Shown here: piece after piece, positions 17,089 through 24,899 of the stretch
Position numbering within the stretch: the stretch's first letter is position 1
How the letters are laid out: each line of letters opens with the position of its first letter
Origin: an uncultured Ruminococcus sp.
Lineage (GTDB): Bacteria > Bacillota > Clostridia > Oscillospirales > Acutalibacteraceae
DNA: 44,872 nucleotides
Direction: 5' to 3'
NCBI GenBank assembly: GCA_905233145.1
Contig: CAJODI010000003.1
Location: 1-44,872, forward strand
Notes under the pieces: model-generated
Databases searched by the model: none
What the model saw: only the letters and a program-made list of their open reading frames with translations
Told to the model about the DNA's origin: nothing
Translations under genes and position numbers: made by a program

Positions 17089-19389
17089 TTAAAACCTTCT
17101 TTTTTGAGATTTTTCGGCTGCAAGTTTCTTGATATATGCCCAATCATAATTTCCTATCAATTCTTTTGTGTTAATAGTAAGATGGAACTTCTTACAAAAC
17201 AAAGGATTAATAATTATATTAGCATCATTCTCGATTGTATCACAATCTAATATAGTATCATATATAGGGTCTAATCCCTCATTAAAATAAAAACAAATAT
17301 TATGAGAATAACCATGATCAGCAAAAGTGTCTTTGTTGAATATTAAACCAATTACTCCAAGTTGATACAGTATTAAGATTTTATTTTTAGATTTAGTGCA
17401 ATCATATGAAAAAGATGCATCAAATCTAATACTATCAATAATTTCAAAAAAATCAGATATTGTGTATAAAATGTTTTTTCCTCTAAAACAATTAAGAACC
17501 TCTTTTAAATTGTAAAAGACATTCTGGTATTCAGCTATAAACTCTTTGTCAATTATATTACTTGCGCTCTGAAACAAAGCTTCTTTAATTATTCTATCAT
17601 CAATTTCCAAATCTAGTTCCTTGCTGTTTTCAACTAGTTTTAACAAACTAATAAAATTTAATAGAATGTCTCTCGGACGCCAAAATGAAAGTCTTAATAT
17701 GTAATTAAATAAGTCAAAATCATACCAACGATCACCGGAAAAAACTTTTACCGCATTAGGAATTTGCGGTAATTTTTCTTTTAGAATTCTTTGAAATCTT
17801 TCTAACATGTTTTGATCTGCCATAGGTTCAATTTCATAGTTTTCTTCTAATCTTAATACAAGCATTCTAAGAAGATCATAAGCATCCCAAAACAACCCAC
17901 AACATTTCATTTTAGAAATGTCGCGATCAACCGTTTGTATCTGATCTAATCTATCTTGAGGAAGAACAATACAAAAATCAATCCTATCAGCTATTGTATC
18001 AATATTGTTATTATATTCCTTTCTCTTATATTTCTTTACAACATTGCATAAACTCCTATAGAATAAACATTCAAAATCATTTCGTTTCTCATATTCTGTA
18101 GAATCAGTGTTTAATAAAGTCCTCGTTTTTCTTCTAAAGTCCTCTGAATGAGTGTCAAATCCGTCAAGAGAAATTAATGTCTTTTTTTCACATGCTCCAA
18201 AACACAAAGCAAATCTTTCAAAAAGATCATCACCTGTAAATGTGCTAATAATGTTTTGGGCATTTAAATTTGTTTTTATTGATGTCATAAATGCAGACTC
18301 ATTTGCTTTATCTAAAATATGTTCATTAAAATACTTTCCCATTATTTCTGAAACAAAAGTTGGGAGTTGGGATTTAATAGAATTATCACTCAGTTTAATA
18401 TTATTATTTGAACCAAGCTCATGTTTTAAAAATTTAGTCACTTTTTTAAACACTGTATATCGATAATCATTATTTAATCTGCCGCTTTCAAATTCTAATC
18501 CAATAATAAACATAGTTTGAATTATAAAAAAGATTTCCCAATACAAATCAGTAATCTCTGATGTTGGAATAAAATCATTATCTTTATAAAGAGAATCTAC
18601 ACATGTGTAAACAAAATTAATATCAATATCTTCCGCATTAATAGGACAGAGAATTTTATATTTTTTAGCAAAATTTTCATAATCTAATTTTTCTATTGTT
18701 TCTAAAAGAGTACTTTTTCCACTACCTTTTCTTCCAATAACAAAGTACGAAGTTTGATTAAGTATTTCAGAGTAAGCTGGCATTTTTATCATACAGCTCT
18801 TTTTCAACAAACCATTAGAAGCAGTGTTATTTAATAATTCCTTGTATCTTTCATCGTCATCTGAGTATCTTATATCATCTAACCAATAATTATTTTTTGC
18901 TTTGTTTATTATGTCAGCAATAAAAGTTTTATACTTATTTAAGTGTTTACGATCAATTGAAATATCATTATTCTTTTTACTTTTATAATAAATACTTGAC
19001 GTAATATCTATATTACATGTTATATCTCTGAAATCTCTGGGAATAGCTTTATTCTTATCTCCTTTAAATAGAATTGGATAAATATAACGACTACCGTTCT
19101 TTCTTTTTTCTAAGATATATTCATATTCTCTAAAACAACCACTATCTTCTATAGGAGTATCAACTTTTTTCTTATACTCAGGTGTAAAAAAAGGAAGAAT
19201 TAAATCTGATTCAAGAATTTGTTTTTCTTTTTTCTTAAAATCCACCCCAACATCAAAACTACGTCTATCTAGTATTACATTTATCTTATTTTGAGATTGC
19301 CTTTCAATGTCTGATTTCAATTTTAATAAAAAGCTTAAAATATCGTCTTTCCAAGCATATGAAATATAGCATGTTGGTTTTTGTGGCAT
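17089..19389 (-). CDS. TIR/SEFIR-domain protein with Sll1717-like P-loop ATPase (putative immune protein)
   Basis: The protein has 766 aa, with GGGAGG 7 bases before the ATG. Residues 5-115 are TIR/SEFIR-like: CYISYAWKDD, then NVILDRRSFDVG, then ILESDLILPFFTPEY and GCFREYEYIL, where E88 sits in the C-x-x-E position of TIR NADases. Residues 180-700 resemble the Sll1717 family of P-loop ATPases: GRKGSGKST at 219-227, the Walker-B-like TLISLDGFD near 404-412, PQDRLDQIQTVDRDISK and FWRPRD. TIR fused to a large ATPase is typical of anti-phage NTPase sensors that deplete NAD; that role is inferred. The gene is far more AT-rich than its neighbours and full of AAT, ATA and AAA codons, so it is probably a recent arrival. 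It sits between a manganese riboswitch and the P-type ATPase that such a switch normally controls. An 8-base stem (19402-19409 with 19424-19431) ends right at its ribosome site. Confidence 0.85.
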   Translation of the reverse strand: MPQKPTCYISYAWKDDILSFLLKLKSDIERQSQNKINVILDRRSFDVGVDFKKKEKQILESDLILPFFTPEYKKKVDTPIEDSGCFREYEYILEKRKNGSRYIYPILFKGDKNKAIPRDFRDITCNIDITSSIYYKSKKNNDISIDRKHLNKYKTFIADIINKAKNNYWLDDIRYSDDDERYKELLNNTASNGLLKKSCMIKMPAYSEILNQTSYFVIGRKGSGKSTLLETIEKLDYENFAKKYKILCPINAEDIDINFVYTCVDSLYKDNDFIPTSEITDLYWEIFFIIQTMFIIGLEFESGRLNNDYRYTVFKKVTKFLKHELGSNNNIKLSDNSIKSQLPTFVSEIMGKYFNEHILDKANESAFMTSIKTNLNAQNIISTFTGDDLFERFALCFGACEKKTLISLDGFDTHSEDFRRKTRTLLNTDSTEYEKRNDFECLFYRSLCNVVKKYKRKEYNNNIDTIADRIDFCIVLPQDRLDQIQTVDRDISKMKCCGLFWDAYDLLRMLVLRLEENYEIEPMADQNMLERFQRILKEKLPQIPNAVKVFSGDRWYDFDLFNYILRLSFWRPRDILLNFISLLKLVENSKELDLEIDDRIIKEALFQSASNIIDKEFIAEYQNVFYNLKEVLNCFRGKNILYTISDFFEIIDSIRFDASFSYDCTKSKNKILILYQLGVIGLIFNKDTFADHGYSHNICFYFNEGLDPIYDTILDCDTIENDANIIINPLFCKKFHLTINTKELIGNYDWAYIKKLAAEKSQKRRF

Positions 19390-19401
19390 AATATTCCTCC
19401 C

Positions 19402-19431
19402 TTTAATCTCGCTTTATTTTTTAAGATTAAA
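19402..19431 (-). promoter_or_regulatory. Hairpin abutting the ribosome site of the TIR gene
   Basis: On the minus strand TTTAATCT (19424-19431) pairs perfectly with AGATTAAA (19402-19409) across a 14-base AT-rich loop. The second arm runs directly into the GGGAGG ribosome site. It might tune translation or mark the edge of the inserted segment. Confidence 0.4.
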
Positions 19432-19476
19432 TTATCAAAAATACTACAGTCTTCACTTTTAAGACTTAAAAAGAAA

Positions 19477-19616
19477 AGACCTTTATTGCACAGCATTCTG
19501 CAATAAAAGTCTCGTTTTTTAAGATATATCCGATACCGGCGCGCGGCAAGCCGCACCCGATAATGGTAATGTCGTAATATACCACGGCTATTGCCGCAAA
19601 CTACTCCCCTTTAAGC
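19477..19616 (-). promoter_or_regulatory. yybP-ykoY manganese riboswitch with terminator
   Basis: The minus-strand RNA begins AAGCTTAAAGGGGAGTAG, carries GACATTACC in the second conserved internal loop, and closes with GAGACTTTTA. The stem UAAAGG (19608-19613) pairs with CUUUUA (19504-19509), as in the yybP-ykoY P1 stem. The 3' arm of P1 is also the 5' arm of a 14-pair terminator (19499-19512 with 19477-19490) followed by TTTTCTTTTT. Manganese binding would hold P1 and block the terminator, turning transcription on. Targets of this class are manganese exporters (MntP, TerC-like proteins, P-type ATPases). Here the next gene is the TIR-ATPase and the P-type ATPase comes after it. Recognition is from memory of the motif, without a covariance search. 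Confidence 0.82.
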
Positions 19617-19622
19617 TTTTAT

Positions 19623-19651
19623 ATTATACTATGCGTCCGTGGCTTTGTCAA
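19623..19651 (-). promoter_or_regulatory. Perfect consensus sigma-A promoter of the riboswitch transcript
   Basis: TTGACA (19646-19651), a 17-base spacer and TATAAT (19623-19628) on the minus strand match the consensus at every hexamer base. The -35 box and spacer lie inside the last codons of the 108-aa gene. Transcription would start near 19616, 3 bases before the riboswitch P1 stem. Confidence 0.88.
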
Positions 19652-19955
19652 CAATATTTTCCAAACTCTCAGCCGCTTCGCTCTCAGATGCACCGACAGC
19701 TTCTTCAAAATTATTCTCCGGCTCGTTTAACAGCTCGGAGGCTTCTTTTTCCTTTTTCGGCTTGCTGACCATGCAGAAGATTATTCCGAGCAGTGAAAGA
19801 ACAACTCCCGAAACGCCGAGTACCAGGCTGATTTTTGTGTTATTATGAAAGATAAACAGAAACAGTGACAGCCCCAAAACTACAACGCAGGCGCAAAACG
19901 CAGCAAACGCAAGCTTATAAAAAATGTTCATCTTTATCTTGTTCTTCTTATTCAT
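19629..19955 (-). CDS. Small membrane protein with two transmembrane helices, 108 aa
   Basis: The ATG at 19955 has GGAGTGA about 8 bases upstream. A basic start (MNKKNKIKMN) is followed by two hydrophobic helices at about 12-35 and 42-63, a K-P-K-K-E-K turn, and an acidic, alanine/glutamate-rich tail (about 70-108). No family is recognised. It starts 15 bases after ksgA and probably ends the rsmF-like/ksgA operon. Its last codons overlap the riboswitch promoter, which constrains its sequence. Confidence 0.75.
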   Translation of the reverse strand: MNKKNKIKMNIFYKLAFAAFCACVVVLGLSLFLFIFHNNTKISLVLGVSGVVLSLLGIIFCMVSKPKKEKEASELLNEPENNFEEAVGASESEAAESLENIVDKATDA

Positions 19956-19970
19956 TATGATTCACTCCCA

Positions 19971-20816
19971 TTATAAATTGTTAGCAATATCCGCAAAGCT
20001 TTGCAAGGACAGCGTTTCCGCTCTTGCGTTCGCCGGAACACCTGCGGATTCAAGTATTGTTAAGACCTCAGACTTGCCTATTCCCAGTCCGGAGCTTAGC
20101 GAATTTGAAATCACCTTTCGCCGCTGAGAGAACGCAGCCTTTACAACCGCAAAAAACTTTTTTTCGTCCGTATCAACCGGCGGCTTATCCAGAATATTGA
20201 GCCGCATAACAGCCGAATCGACCTTTGGCGCAGGCATAAACGACCCTGCGCTCACGTCAAAGAGCAGCTCCGGCTTGGCGTAATAATTCACCGAAACTGT
20301 CACCGCGCCGCTTTCGCGGCTTCCAACCGGCGCGCATATTCGCCGAGCGGCTTCCTTTTGCACCATGACCGTTACCGCGCTTATCGGCAGCTTGTCCTCA
20401 AGCAGCTTCATTATCACCGGAGAGGTGATATAATAAGGCAGGTTTGCGCAGACAACAACTTCCATTCCGGCAAATTCTTCTTTGATCAGCTTTTGCAAAT
20501 CAAGCTCCAGCACGTCGGCATTTATGACCTTGACATTGTCATATTCGGCAAGCGTTTCTTCAAGCACCGGCAGCAGCCGCCTGTCGAGCTCAACGGCAAC
20601 CACCTTGTCGGCAAGTGCGCAAAGCTCGTTTGTCAGCACGCCGATCCCGGGACCTATCTCGATTACCCCAACGCCCTGCGTTGCACCGGACAGCTCTGCC
20701 ATACGCGGACAAACGGACGGATTGATCAGGAAATTCTGTCCCAATGCCTTTGAAAATGTAAAGCCGTGTCTGTTGAGTATATCTTTTATTGTTCCGATGT
20801 CCGATAGCTTTTTCAT
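19971..20816 (-). CDS. ksgA: 16S rRNA dimethyladenosine transferase
   Basis: RsmA/KsgA dimethylates A1518 and A1519 in helix 45 of 16S rRNA late in 30S assembly. The 281-aa protein has the N-terminal LGQNFLI, the SAM-binding VIEIGPGIGVLTNEL, an acidic motif (VAVELDRRL), the catalytic ANLPYYITSP (NLPY) and the C-terminal FSQRRKVISNSL. Its ATG overlaps the stop of the upstream methyltransferase by ATGA, so translation is coupled. Confidence 0.96.
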   Translation of the reverse strand: MKKLSDIGTIKDILNRHGFTFSKALGQNFLINPSVCPRMAELSGATQGVGVIEIGPGIGVLTNELCALADKVVAVELDRRLLPVLEETLAEYDNVKVINADVLELDLQKLIKEEFAGMEVVVCANLPYYITSPVIMKLLEDKLPISAVTVMVQKEAARRICAPVGSRESGAVTVSVNYYAKPELLFDVSAGSFMPAPKVDSAVMRLNILDKPPVDTDEKKFFAVVKAAFSQRRKVISNSLSSGLGIGKSEVLTILESAGVPANARAETLSLQSFADIANNL

Positions 20817-22132
20817 CTGAGATTTCTCAGTCCTTTTGGATATTTATTCTTTAGCCGTCCGCCCGACGCCTTGCCAAAGCCGGTTGTCATTGAGTTTACG
20901 CTCACCGCGCAATAGCCCTTGAGCGAAGCCTCAACGCCGATTTCCTCGCCGTGGAGAAACGCTCTGATTTCATCACTGTCAACGTCAAAATCAGAACACA
21001 AAATACAATCCTCGGGCTTTGCAGCCATAAACGCGCTGTGGTGCGGCTCGATTCGGTTTTTGACAAGCTCGCCAAGCACTATTCCGGCTCTGAGTATATT
21101 TATACCCTTTATATCAAAATTATAATTCTTTGGAAGAATCATAATCTTATTCCCTATAATTTCAAAGTTTTCTCCGAAGGGTCTGCCGCAAAACAGGCTG
21201 TCATAAAAATCCAAAATCTCTTTATCCGCCTTTACCCTGCGTTCCGGCAGAGGATAGCTGATGTTTTCACCGCGTTTTCTGAGTCTTGCGGCAAAATGCC
21301 CTTCGCCGCCGTCCATCGGAAAAATTCTGACGGCATGATCCAGCGTCCGCCTGCCAAAATCCACATTGGGTTCCTCAAGCGAAAAATCGGGATTCTCGCT
21401 CAAAAATCGTTCGATGACCTCTTCGTTTTCCTCGCGTGAAAACGTGCAGGTGGAATACACCATAACGCCGCCGTCCTTTAGGGCAAGCTTGGCGGAATTC
21501 AAAATATTGAGCTGCCTTTGGGCGCAGCTTTTTACGTGCTCAACGCTCCATTCGCGCTGAGCCTCGGTGTTTTTTCTGAACATTCCCTCTCCGCTGCACG
21601 GAGCGTCAACCAGCACACGGTCAAACCGTCCGGCAAGCTGCGCGCACAGCCGGTCGGGACGTTCGCTTGACACAACCGCGTTGGAAATCCCCATTCGCTC
21701 AATATTCGACAAAAGAATATTAGCGCGGTTTCTTACAATTTCGTTTGACCACAGCAAGCCGGTTCCGTCAAGCTTCGCGCCGATTTGGGTGCTTTTTCCT
21801 CCGGGAGCGGCACAAAGGTCAAGAACAAAATCGCCCTTTTCAACTCCCAGCAACTCAACAGCCGAGGTCGCCGACGGCTCCTGGATATAGAACGCGCCGC
21901 AGTGGTGCAGCGGACTGTTTCCAAGCCCCTGAATATTTTCGGGGACATATCTTCCCTCTTTGCAAAAGGGCGTCGGCTCCAGCTCCACTCCAAGCAATTG
22001 TGCAAGCCTTTCCGGAGCGCATTTCAGAGTATTGACTCTCAGCCCTCTGTGCTCCGGTCGTTCATAGTATTTTAAAAACTCGGGAAATTCGTCGCCCAAC
22101 AGCGATTGCATTCTTGTTAAAAATTCATTCAT
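20813..22132 (-). CDS. RsmB/RsmF-type rRNA 5-methylcytosine methyltransferase
   Basis: This 439-aa NOL1/NOP2/Sun-family enzyme has LDLCAAPGGKSTQIG (SAM site), DAPCSGEGMFRK with the P-C motif IV cysteine, and VYSTCTFSREENE with the motif VI catalytic cysteine. The C-terminal third (LPERRVKADKEILDFYD onwards, ending RLKNKYPKGLRNLR) resembles the extra domain of the RsmF/YebU branch rather than RsmB, so the substrate is probably 16S rRNA. It heads the operon with ksgA, an unusual but sensible pairing of rRNA methylases. Confidence 0.9.
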   Translation of the reverse strand: MNEFLTRMQSLLGDEFPEFLKYYERPEHRGLRVNTLKCAPERLAQLLGVELEPTPFCKEGRYVPENIQGLGNSPLHHCGAFYIQEPSATSAVELLGVEKGDFVLDLCAAPGGKSTQIGAKLDGTGLLWSNEIVRNRANILLSNIERMGISNAVVSSERPDRLCAQLAGRFDRVLVDAPCSGEGMFRKNTEAQREWSVEHVKSCAQRQLNILNSAKLALKDGGVMVYSTCTFSREENEEVIERFLSENPDFSLEEPNVDFGRRTLDHAVRIFPMDGGEGHFAARLRKRGENISYPLPERRVKADKEILDFYDSLFCGRPFGENFEIIGNKIMILPKNYNFDIKGINILRAGIVLGELVKNRIEPHHSAFMAAKPEDCILCSDFDVDSDEIRAFLHGEEIGVEASLKGYCAVSVNSMTTGFGKASGGRLKNKYPKGLRNLR

Positions 22133-22187
22133 ATTAAGTATTTTTTACAATTCTCGGTAAATACTATTCTCACAAGGAGGTGTTGAT

Positions 22188-22301
22188 ATGAACAACAACC
22201 AGAATTCAAACAACAGCCAGAACAAGCAGAACAGCAATAAAAGCAGCCAGAACAAAACGCAGCAGGGCAGCCAGAACAAGAACGCCAAAAACTGCGAATA
22301 A
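22188..22301 (+). CDS. 37-aa Asn/Gln/Ser/Lys-rich small protein
   Basis: AAGGAGGTGTTGAT before an ATG at 22188 is one of the best ribosome sites in the window. The protein is built almost only of N, Q, S and K in repeats of the SQNK type and ends NAKNCE, with one cysteine near the C-terminus. A hairpin terminator follows the stop by 10 bases. Composition recalls gamma-type small acid-soluble spore proteins, but there is no clear repeat identity, so this is only a suggestion. It is flanked by divergent (rsmF-like) and convergent (LUD) genes and is its own unit. Confidence 0.7.
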   Translation: MNNNQNSNNSQNKQNSNKSSQNKTQQGSQNKNAKNCE

Positions 22302-22310
22302 CTGCCCAAA

Positions 22311-22332
22311 CGGGGTTGCCTCGGCAGCCCCG
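22311..22332 (+). terminator. Terminator of the 37-aa gene
   Basis: CGGGGTTGCC (22311-22320) pairs with GGCAGCCCCG (22323-22332) with one G-U; the innermost pairs probably open into a loop. It lies between convergent genes and may serve the LUD gene as well. The T tract is weak. Confidence 0.6.
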
Positions 22333-22375
22333 TTGTCATATTTCCGCCGGTTTGTTGCGGCAAAGCTGTTTTGTA

Positions 22376-23038
22376 TCAATAACCGTATTCCTCGCCGATA
22401 ATGATTACCTTGATTCTCTCAACATGTCTTTGCTGCGCGCATACTACATAATTGCAGCAGATCCTGCCATCGCTGTGGCAGCCCTCGCAAAGCTCGGGAG
22501 TTTCCTTGTTCAGCGAAACGCATTGTCCGGCTTTTGCGCAATAGGTTTCGATTCCCAGCCTGACGGTGTTTGGCGGAGCCGCCTTTGTCTTTACGCGGTA
22601 AATCGCCTCGTCAATATTTTTGACAAGCTTGTTGATTCCGCAAACCACAACCACGCTTTTGGGACCGTACAAAATCGCCGCAACGCGGTTTGAGTTTCCG
22701 TCAACGTTATAAAGCTCTCCGTTTTCGGTAACGGCGTTTGAGCTGGTAAAAAACGCGTCGGCGCAAAAGGTTTTGCGGTAAACCTCCTCGACCTGCTCCC
22801 TTGTTATTCCGGGAGCCGAGCGGTCAAGATAGCAGTAGTCGGAGGAAGTGATAATATCATAAACTCCGGTCTGCTTAAGAGTCACCGAGCCGCCGCTGGA
22901 AATCACGTCGCCCTTGTTGATCAGCGACCTAACAAGCTCACAGGCTTCTTCCTTTGTATCAACATAGTACGCCGCCATATTGTTGCGCTTTAGGTTTTGA
23001 AGAGTTTTTTCGACCCTTGCCCTTAATTCGTCCGTCAT
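22376..23038 (-). CDS. LUD-domain protein (LutC/YkgG-like)
   Basis: This 220-aa protein matches the stand-alone LUD family. It has the N-terminal helix (VEKTLQNLKRNNMAAYYVDT), the S-S-G-G-S-V-T-L-K-Q-T-G loop, TSSNAVTENGELYNVDGNSNRV and YGPKSVVVVCGINKLV. A cysteine group (C-A-K-A-G-Q-C, CEGCH, ICC) near the end is common in clostridial members and might bind metal. LutC takes part in lactate oxidation with LutA/LutB, but neither is present here, so the role is unknown. Confidence 0.9.
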   Translation of the reverse strand: MTDELRARVEKTLQNLKRNNMAAYYVDTKEEACELVRSLINKGDVISSGGSVTLKQTGVYDIITSSDYCYLDRSAPGITREQVEEVYRKTFCADAFFTSSNAVTENGELYNVDGNSNRVAAILYGPKSVVVVCGINKLVKNIDEAIYRVKTKAAPPNTVRLGIETYCAKAGQCVSLNKETPELCEGCHSDGRICCNYVVCAQQRHVERIKVIIIGEEYGY

Positions 23039-23116
23039 GTTTATTCTCCGTTCGTCAGTTAATGCAGTACTATTCTACCACAAAATTATTTTATGCGCAA
23101 CACACAACACAAATAA

Positions 23117-23662
23117 TTATTTCGGCTCAACAAAGGGAACGCCCAAGTATTCCGCGACGGACTTTGCCAGATTTCTTCCGATGACTTCCAAATTGTCTCT
23201 GATCCACTGCGCCTCAACCGGATTGTCGTGATACGCAACCTCAATCAAAACCGCCGGAGCCTTGGTTCGCCTGATTTCGGCAAGCGCGGTTGTGGGAATA
23301 AGGTCAATGTTATCCGGCTCACGGTAGATGTCGCGGTAGTTCTCTCTTATAGTTTCCGCAAACCTTCTTCCGTTTTGGCTTGTGGGATAATAATAGATAT
23401 CGGCTCCGGTGTTGGTCCCTGCCGAGCTTGCCGGAGAAGCGTTGCTGTGAATCGCAAGATGAAGGTCATAATCTCCCCTGTTTGATTCGGAAATTGCCTG
23501 AGTAAGCGTCATCTCCGGACTGTTGCGCTCAAAGTCGATTCCGCTTGCGCGCAGATATGGCTCAACCTCGTCCGCGATAAGATTCATGTAATATTCCTCG
23601 TTGCCGCCGTCAACATAAGGATTGAATTCCTGAAGGGACGGACTGAGATAAATTTTCGGCAT
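23117..23662 (-). CDS. N-acetylmuramoyl-L-alanine amidase (Amidase_3)
   Basis: Starting at the ATG at 23662, which has AAGGGG 8 bases upstream, gives 181 aa, only the catalytic domain. Visible blocks are KIYLSPSLQEFN, a zinc-ligand glutamate region (NEEYYMNLIADE), LHLAIHSNAS (zinc histidine) and APAVLIEVAYHDN (catalytic glutamate). It cleaves the amide between muramic acid and the stem peptide. There is no signal peptide or wall-binding domain. It must therefore leave by another route, act inside a mother cell, or come from an old prophage lysis function; no phage genes are nearby. Confidence 0.9.
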   Translation of the reverse strand: MPKIYLSPSLQEFNPYVDGGNEEYYMNLIADEVEPYLRASGIDFERNSPEMTLTQAISESNRGDYDLHLAIHSNASPASSAGTNTGADIYYYPTSQNGRRFAETIRENYRDIYREPDNIDLIPTTALAEIRRTKAPAVLIEVAYHDNPVEAQWIRDNLEVIGRNLAKSVAEYLGVPFVEPK

Positions 23663-23733
23663 AAACAAAACCCCTTTTCATAAAGTCAATCTCATAATAT
23701 TCCAAAGCTTTGGGAATGTGAAAAATCATTTAA

Positions 23734-23748
23734 CTATAATTCTAATAC
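23734..23748 (+). promoter_or_regulatory. PerR-box-like sequence upstream of rubrerythrin
   Basis: CTATAATTCTAATAC resembles the PerR box TTATAATNATTATAA in about 10 of 14 fixed positions, about 90 bases before the rubrerythrin ATG. PerR control of rubrerythrins is known in clostridia. The surrounding 176-base gap is AT-rich and no clear promoter stands out. Confidence 0.3.
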
Positions 23749-23838
23749 GCAATTAAAACACGCAAATTGTATGATATTATAAGCTAAATCACAAACAATT
23801 TATCTATTATTACAAATTGAAATAAAGGAGAAATAATT

Positions 23839-24378
23839 ATGAAATGGTATTGCACAGTTTGCGGACAAATTCACGAAGGACCAGAGCCGCCGGAATTCTG
23901 CCCGGTATGCAAAGCTCCTGCTTCAAAATTCAAGCTTATGGACGAAGAGGCTTCCTTTGCAACAGTTCACGAGCTCGGCGTAGCTCAGGGCGTTAGCGAG
24001 GACATCCTCAAGGATCTCAGAGCTAACTTTGAGGGCGAGTGCAGCGAGGTAGGAATGTATCTTGCAATGGCAAGAGTTGCCGACAGAGAAGGCTATCCCG
24101 AGGTTTCCGCTGCGTTTACAAAATATGCTTTTGAAGAGGCAGAGCACGCTGCAAAGTTTGCCGAGCTTTTGGGCGAGGTTCTCACCGACAGCACAAAGAA
24201 AAATCTTGAAATGCGCGTTGAGGCAGAAACAGGCGCTTGCGCAGGCAAATTTGACCTTGCAAAGAGAGCAAAGGCTCAAGACCTTGACGCTATCCACGAC
24301 ACAGTTCATGAAATGGCAAAGGACGAGGCGCGCCACGGCGCAGGCTTTGCAGGTCTTTTGAAGAGATATTTTGAGTGA
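23839..24378 (+). CDS. Reverse rubrerythrin (NADH peroxidase component)
   Basis: The rubredoxin domain comes first (C5-x-x-C8 and C21-P-x-C24), followed by a four-helix di-iron domain with E67/E70, E100 and H103 (EEAEH), E130, and E163/H166 (DEARHG). This order is typical of the reverse rubrerythrins of anaerobic clostridia, which reduce hydrogen peroxide and protect against oxygen. The protein has 179 aa. AAAGGAG precedes the ATG. Its stop overlaps the start of the next gene (TGATG). A second copy of its last 21 codons lies at 24900-24963, beyond that gene. Confidence 0.95.
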   Translation: MKWYCTVCGQIHEGPEPPEFCPVCKAPASKFKLMDEEASFATVHELGVAQGVSEDILKDLRANFEGECSEVGMYLAMARVADREGYPEVSAAFTKYAFEEAEHAAKFAELLGEVLTDSTKKNLEMRVEAETGACAGKFDLAKRAKAQDLDAIHDTVHEMAKDEARHGAGFAGLLKRYFE

Positions 24379-24866
24379 TGCACTTGAAAAAAGGGGTTGT
24401 ATGCCTGCTTTCGATCGTGTTACTGATTCCATTGGTTTTATGCGGCTGCAGCAAAACCCGTGTCGAAGTTGACGGACACGCAATGGAACCCACACTGAAA
24501 AATGGTGATGTTATTTTTGCCGATCCTTTTAACGGCGTTCCAAAAAATGGCGATATTATTCTCATTCAGAAGAAAAGCGATTACACCAAACCATTAATTA
24601 AGCGCGTCATCGCGGTTGAAGGACAGTCGCTCCGACTTGATTACGAAAATGAGCGCATTTTCGTTGACGATACCCAAATTTCAGAGCCTTATATAAAGGA
24701 TACGACTTTCGCCGGGGTCAATTGCAACTATAATATCCCCGAAGTCATTCCCGAAGGCAAAATCTTTGTGTTGGGTGACAACCGCGCAGTATCCCTCGAC
24801 AGTCGTTCCTCTAAAATCGGCTTAGTTGATGTAAATGAAATCATCGGGGTGATACATCTCGAATAA
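24378..24866 (+). CDS. Signal peptidase I-like lipoprotein lacking the catalytic serine
   Basis: Starting at the ATG at 24378 gives 162 aa. Residues 1-24 form a lipoprotein signal with L-C-G-C, not the usual signal-anchor. The S26 fold blocks are present: VDGHAMEPTLKNGD at 31-44, IKRVIAVEG with K75, and LGDNRAVSLDSRSSKIG near the end. In active enzymes the first block reads G-x-S-M-x-P-T; here alanine 35 replaces that serine, so normal protease chemistry should be impossible. It may be a decoy, binding protein or regulator. Start-stop overlap with rubrerythrin suggests cotranscription. The copy of the rubrerythrin end behind it suggests it was inserted there. Confidence 0.85.
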   Translation: MHLKKGVVCLLSIVLLIPLVLCGCSKTRVEVDGHAMEPTLKNGDVIFADPFNGVPKNGDIILIQKKSDYTKPLIKRVIAVEGQSLRLDYENERIFVDDTQISEPYIKDTTFAGVNCNYNIPEVIPEGKIFVLGDNRAVSLDSRSSKIGLVDVNEIIGVIHLE

Positions 24867-24899
24867 CCGCGCGACTCAGATGCTTATTTGCGCTAGATC

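Noticed and set aside
12499..19389. Thoeris system (TIR + SIR2)
   Set aside because: The SIR2 protein has TPR repeats, not a SLOG/macro sensor; the TIR is fused to a large ATPase; and the two genes are separate units with a pump and a terminator between them.
23923..24495. 190-codon minus-strand frame over rubrerythrin
   Set aside because: Antisense to the reverse rubrerythrin, whose metal ligands are all in place.
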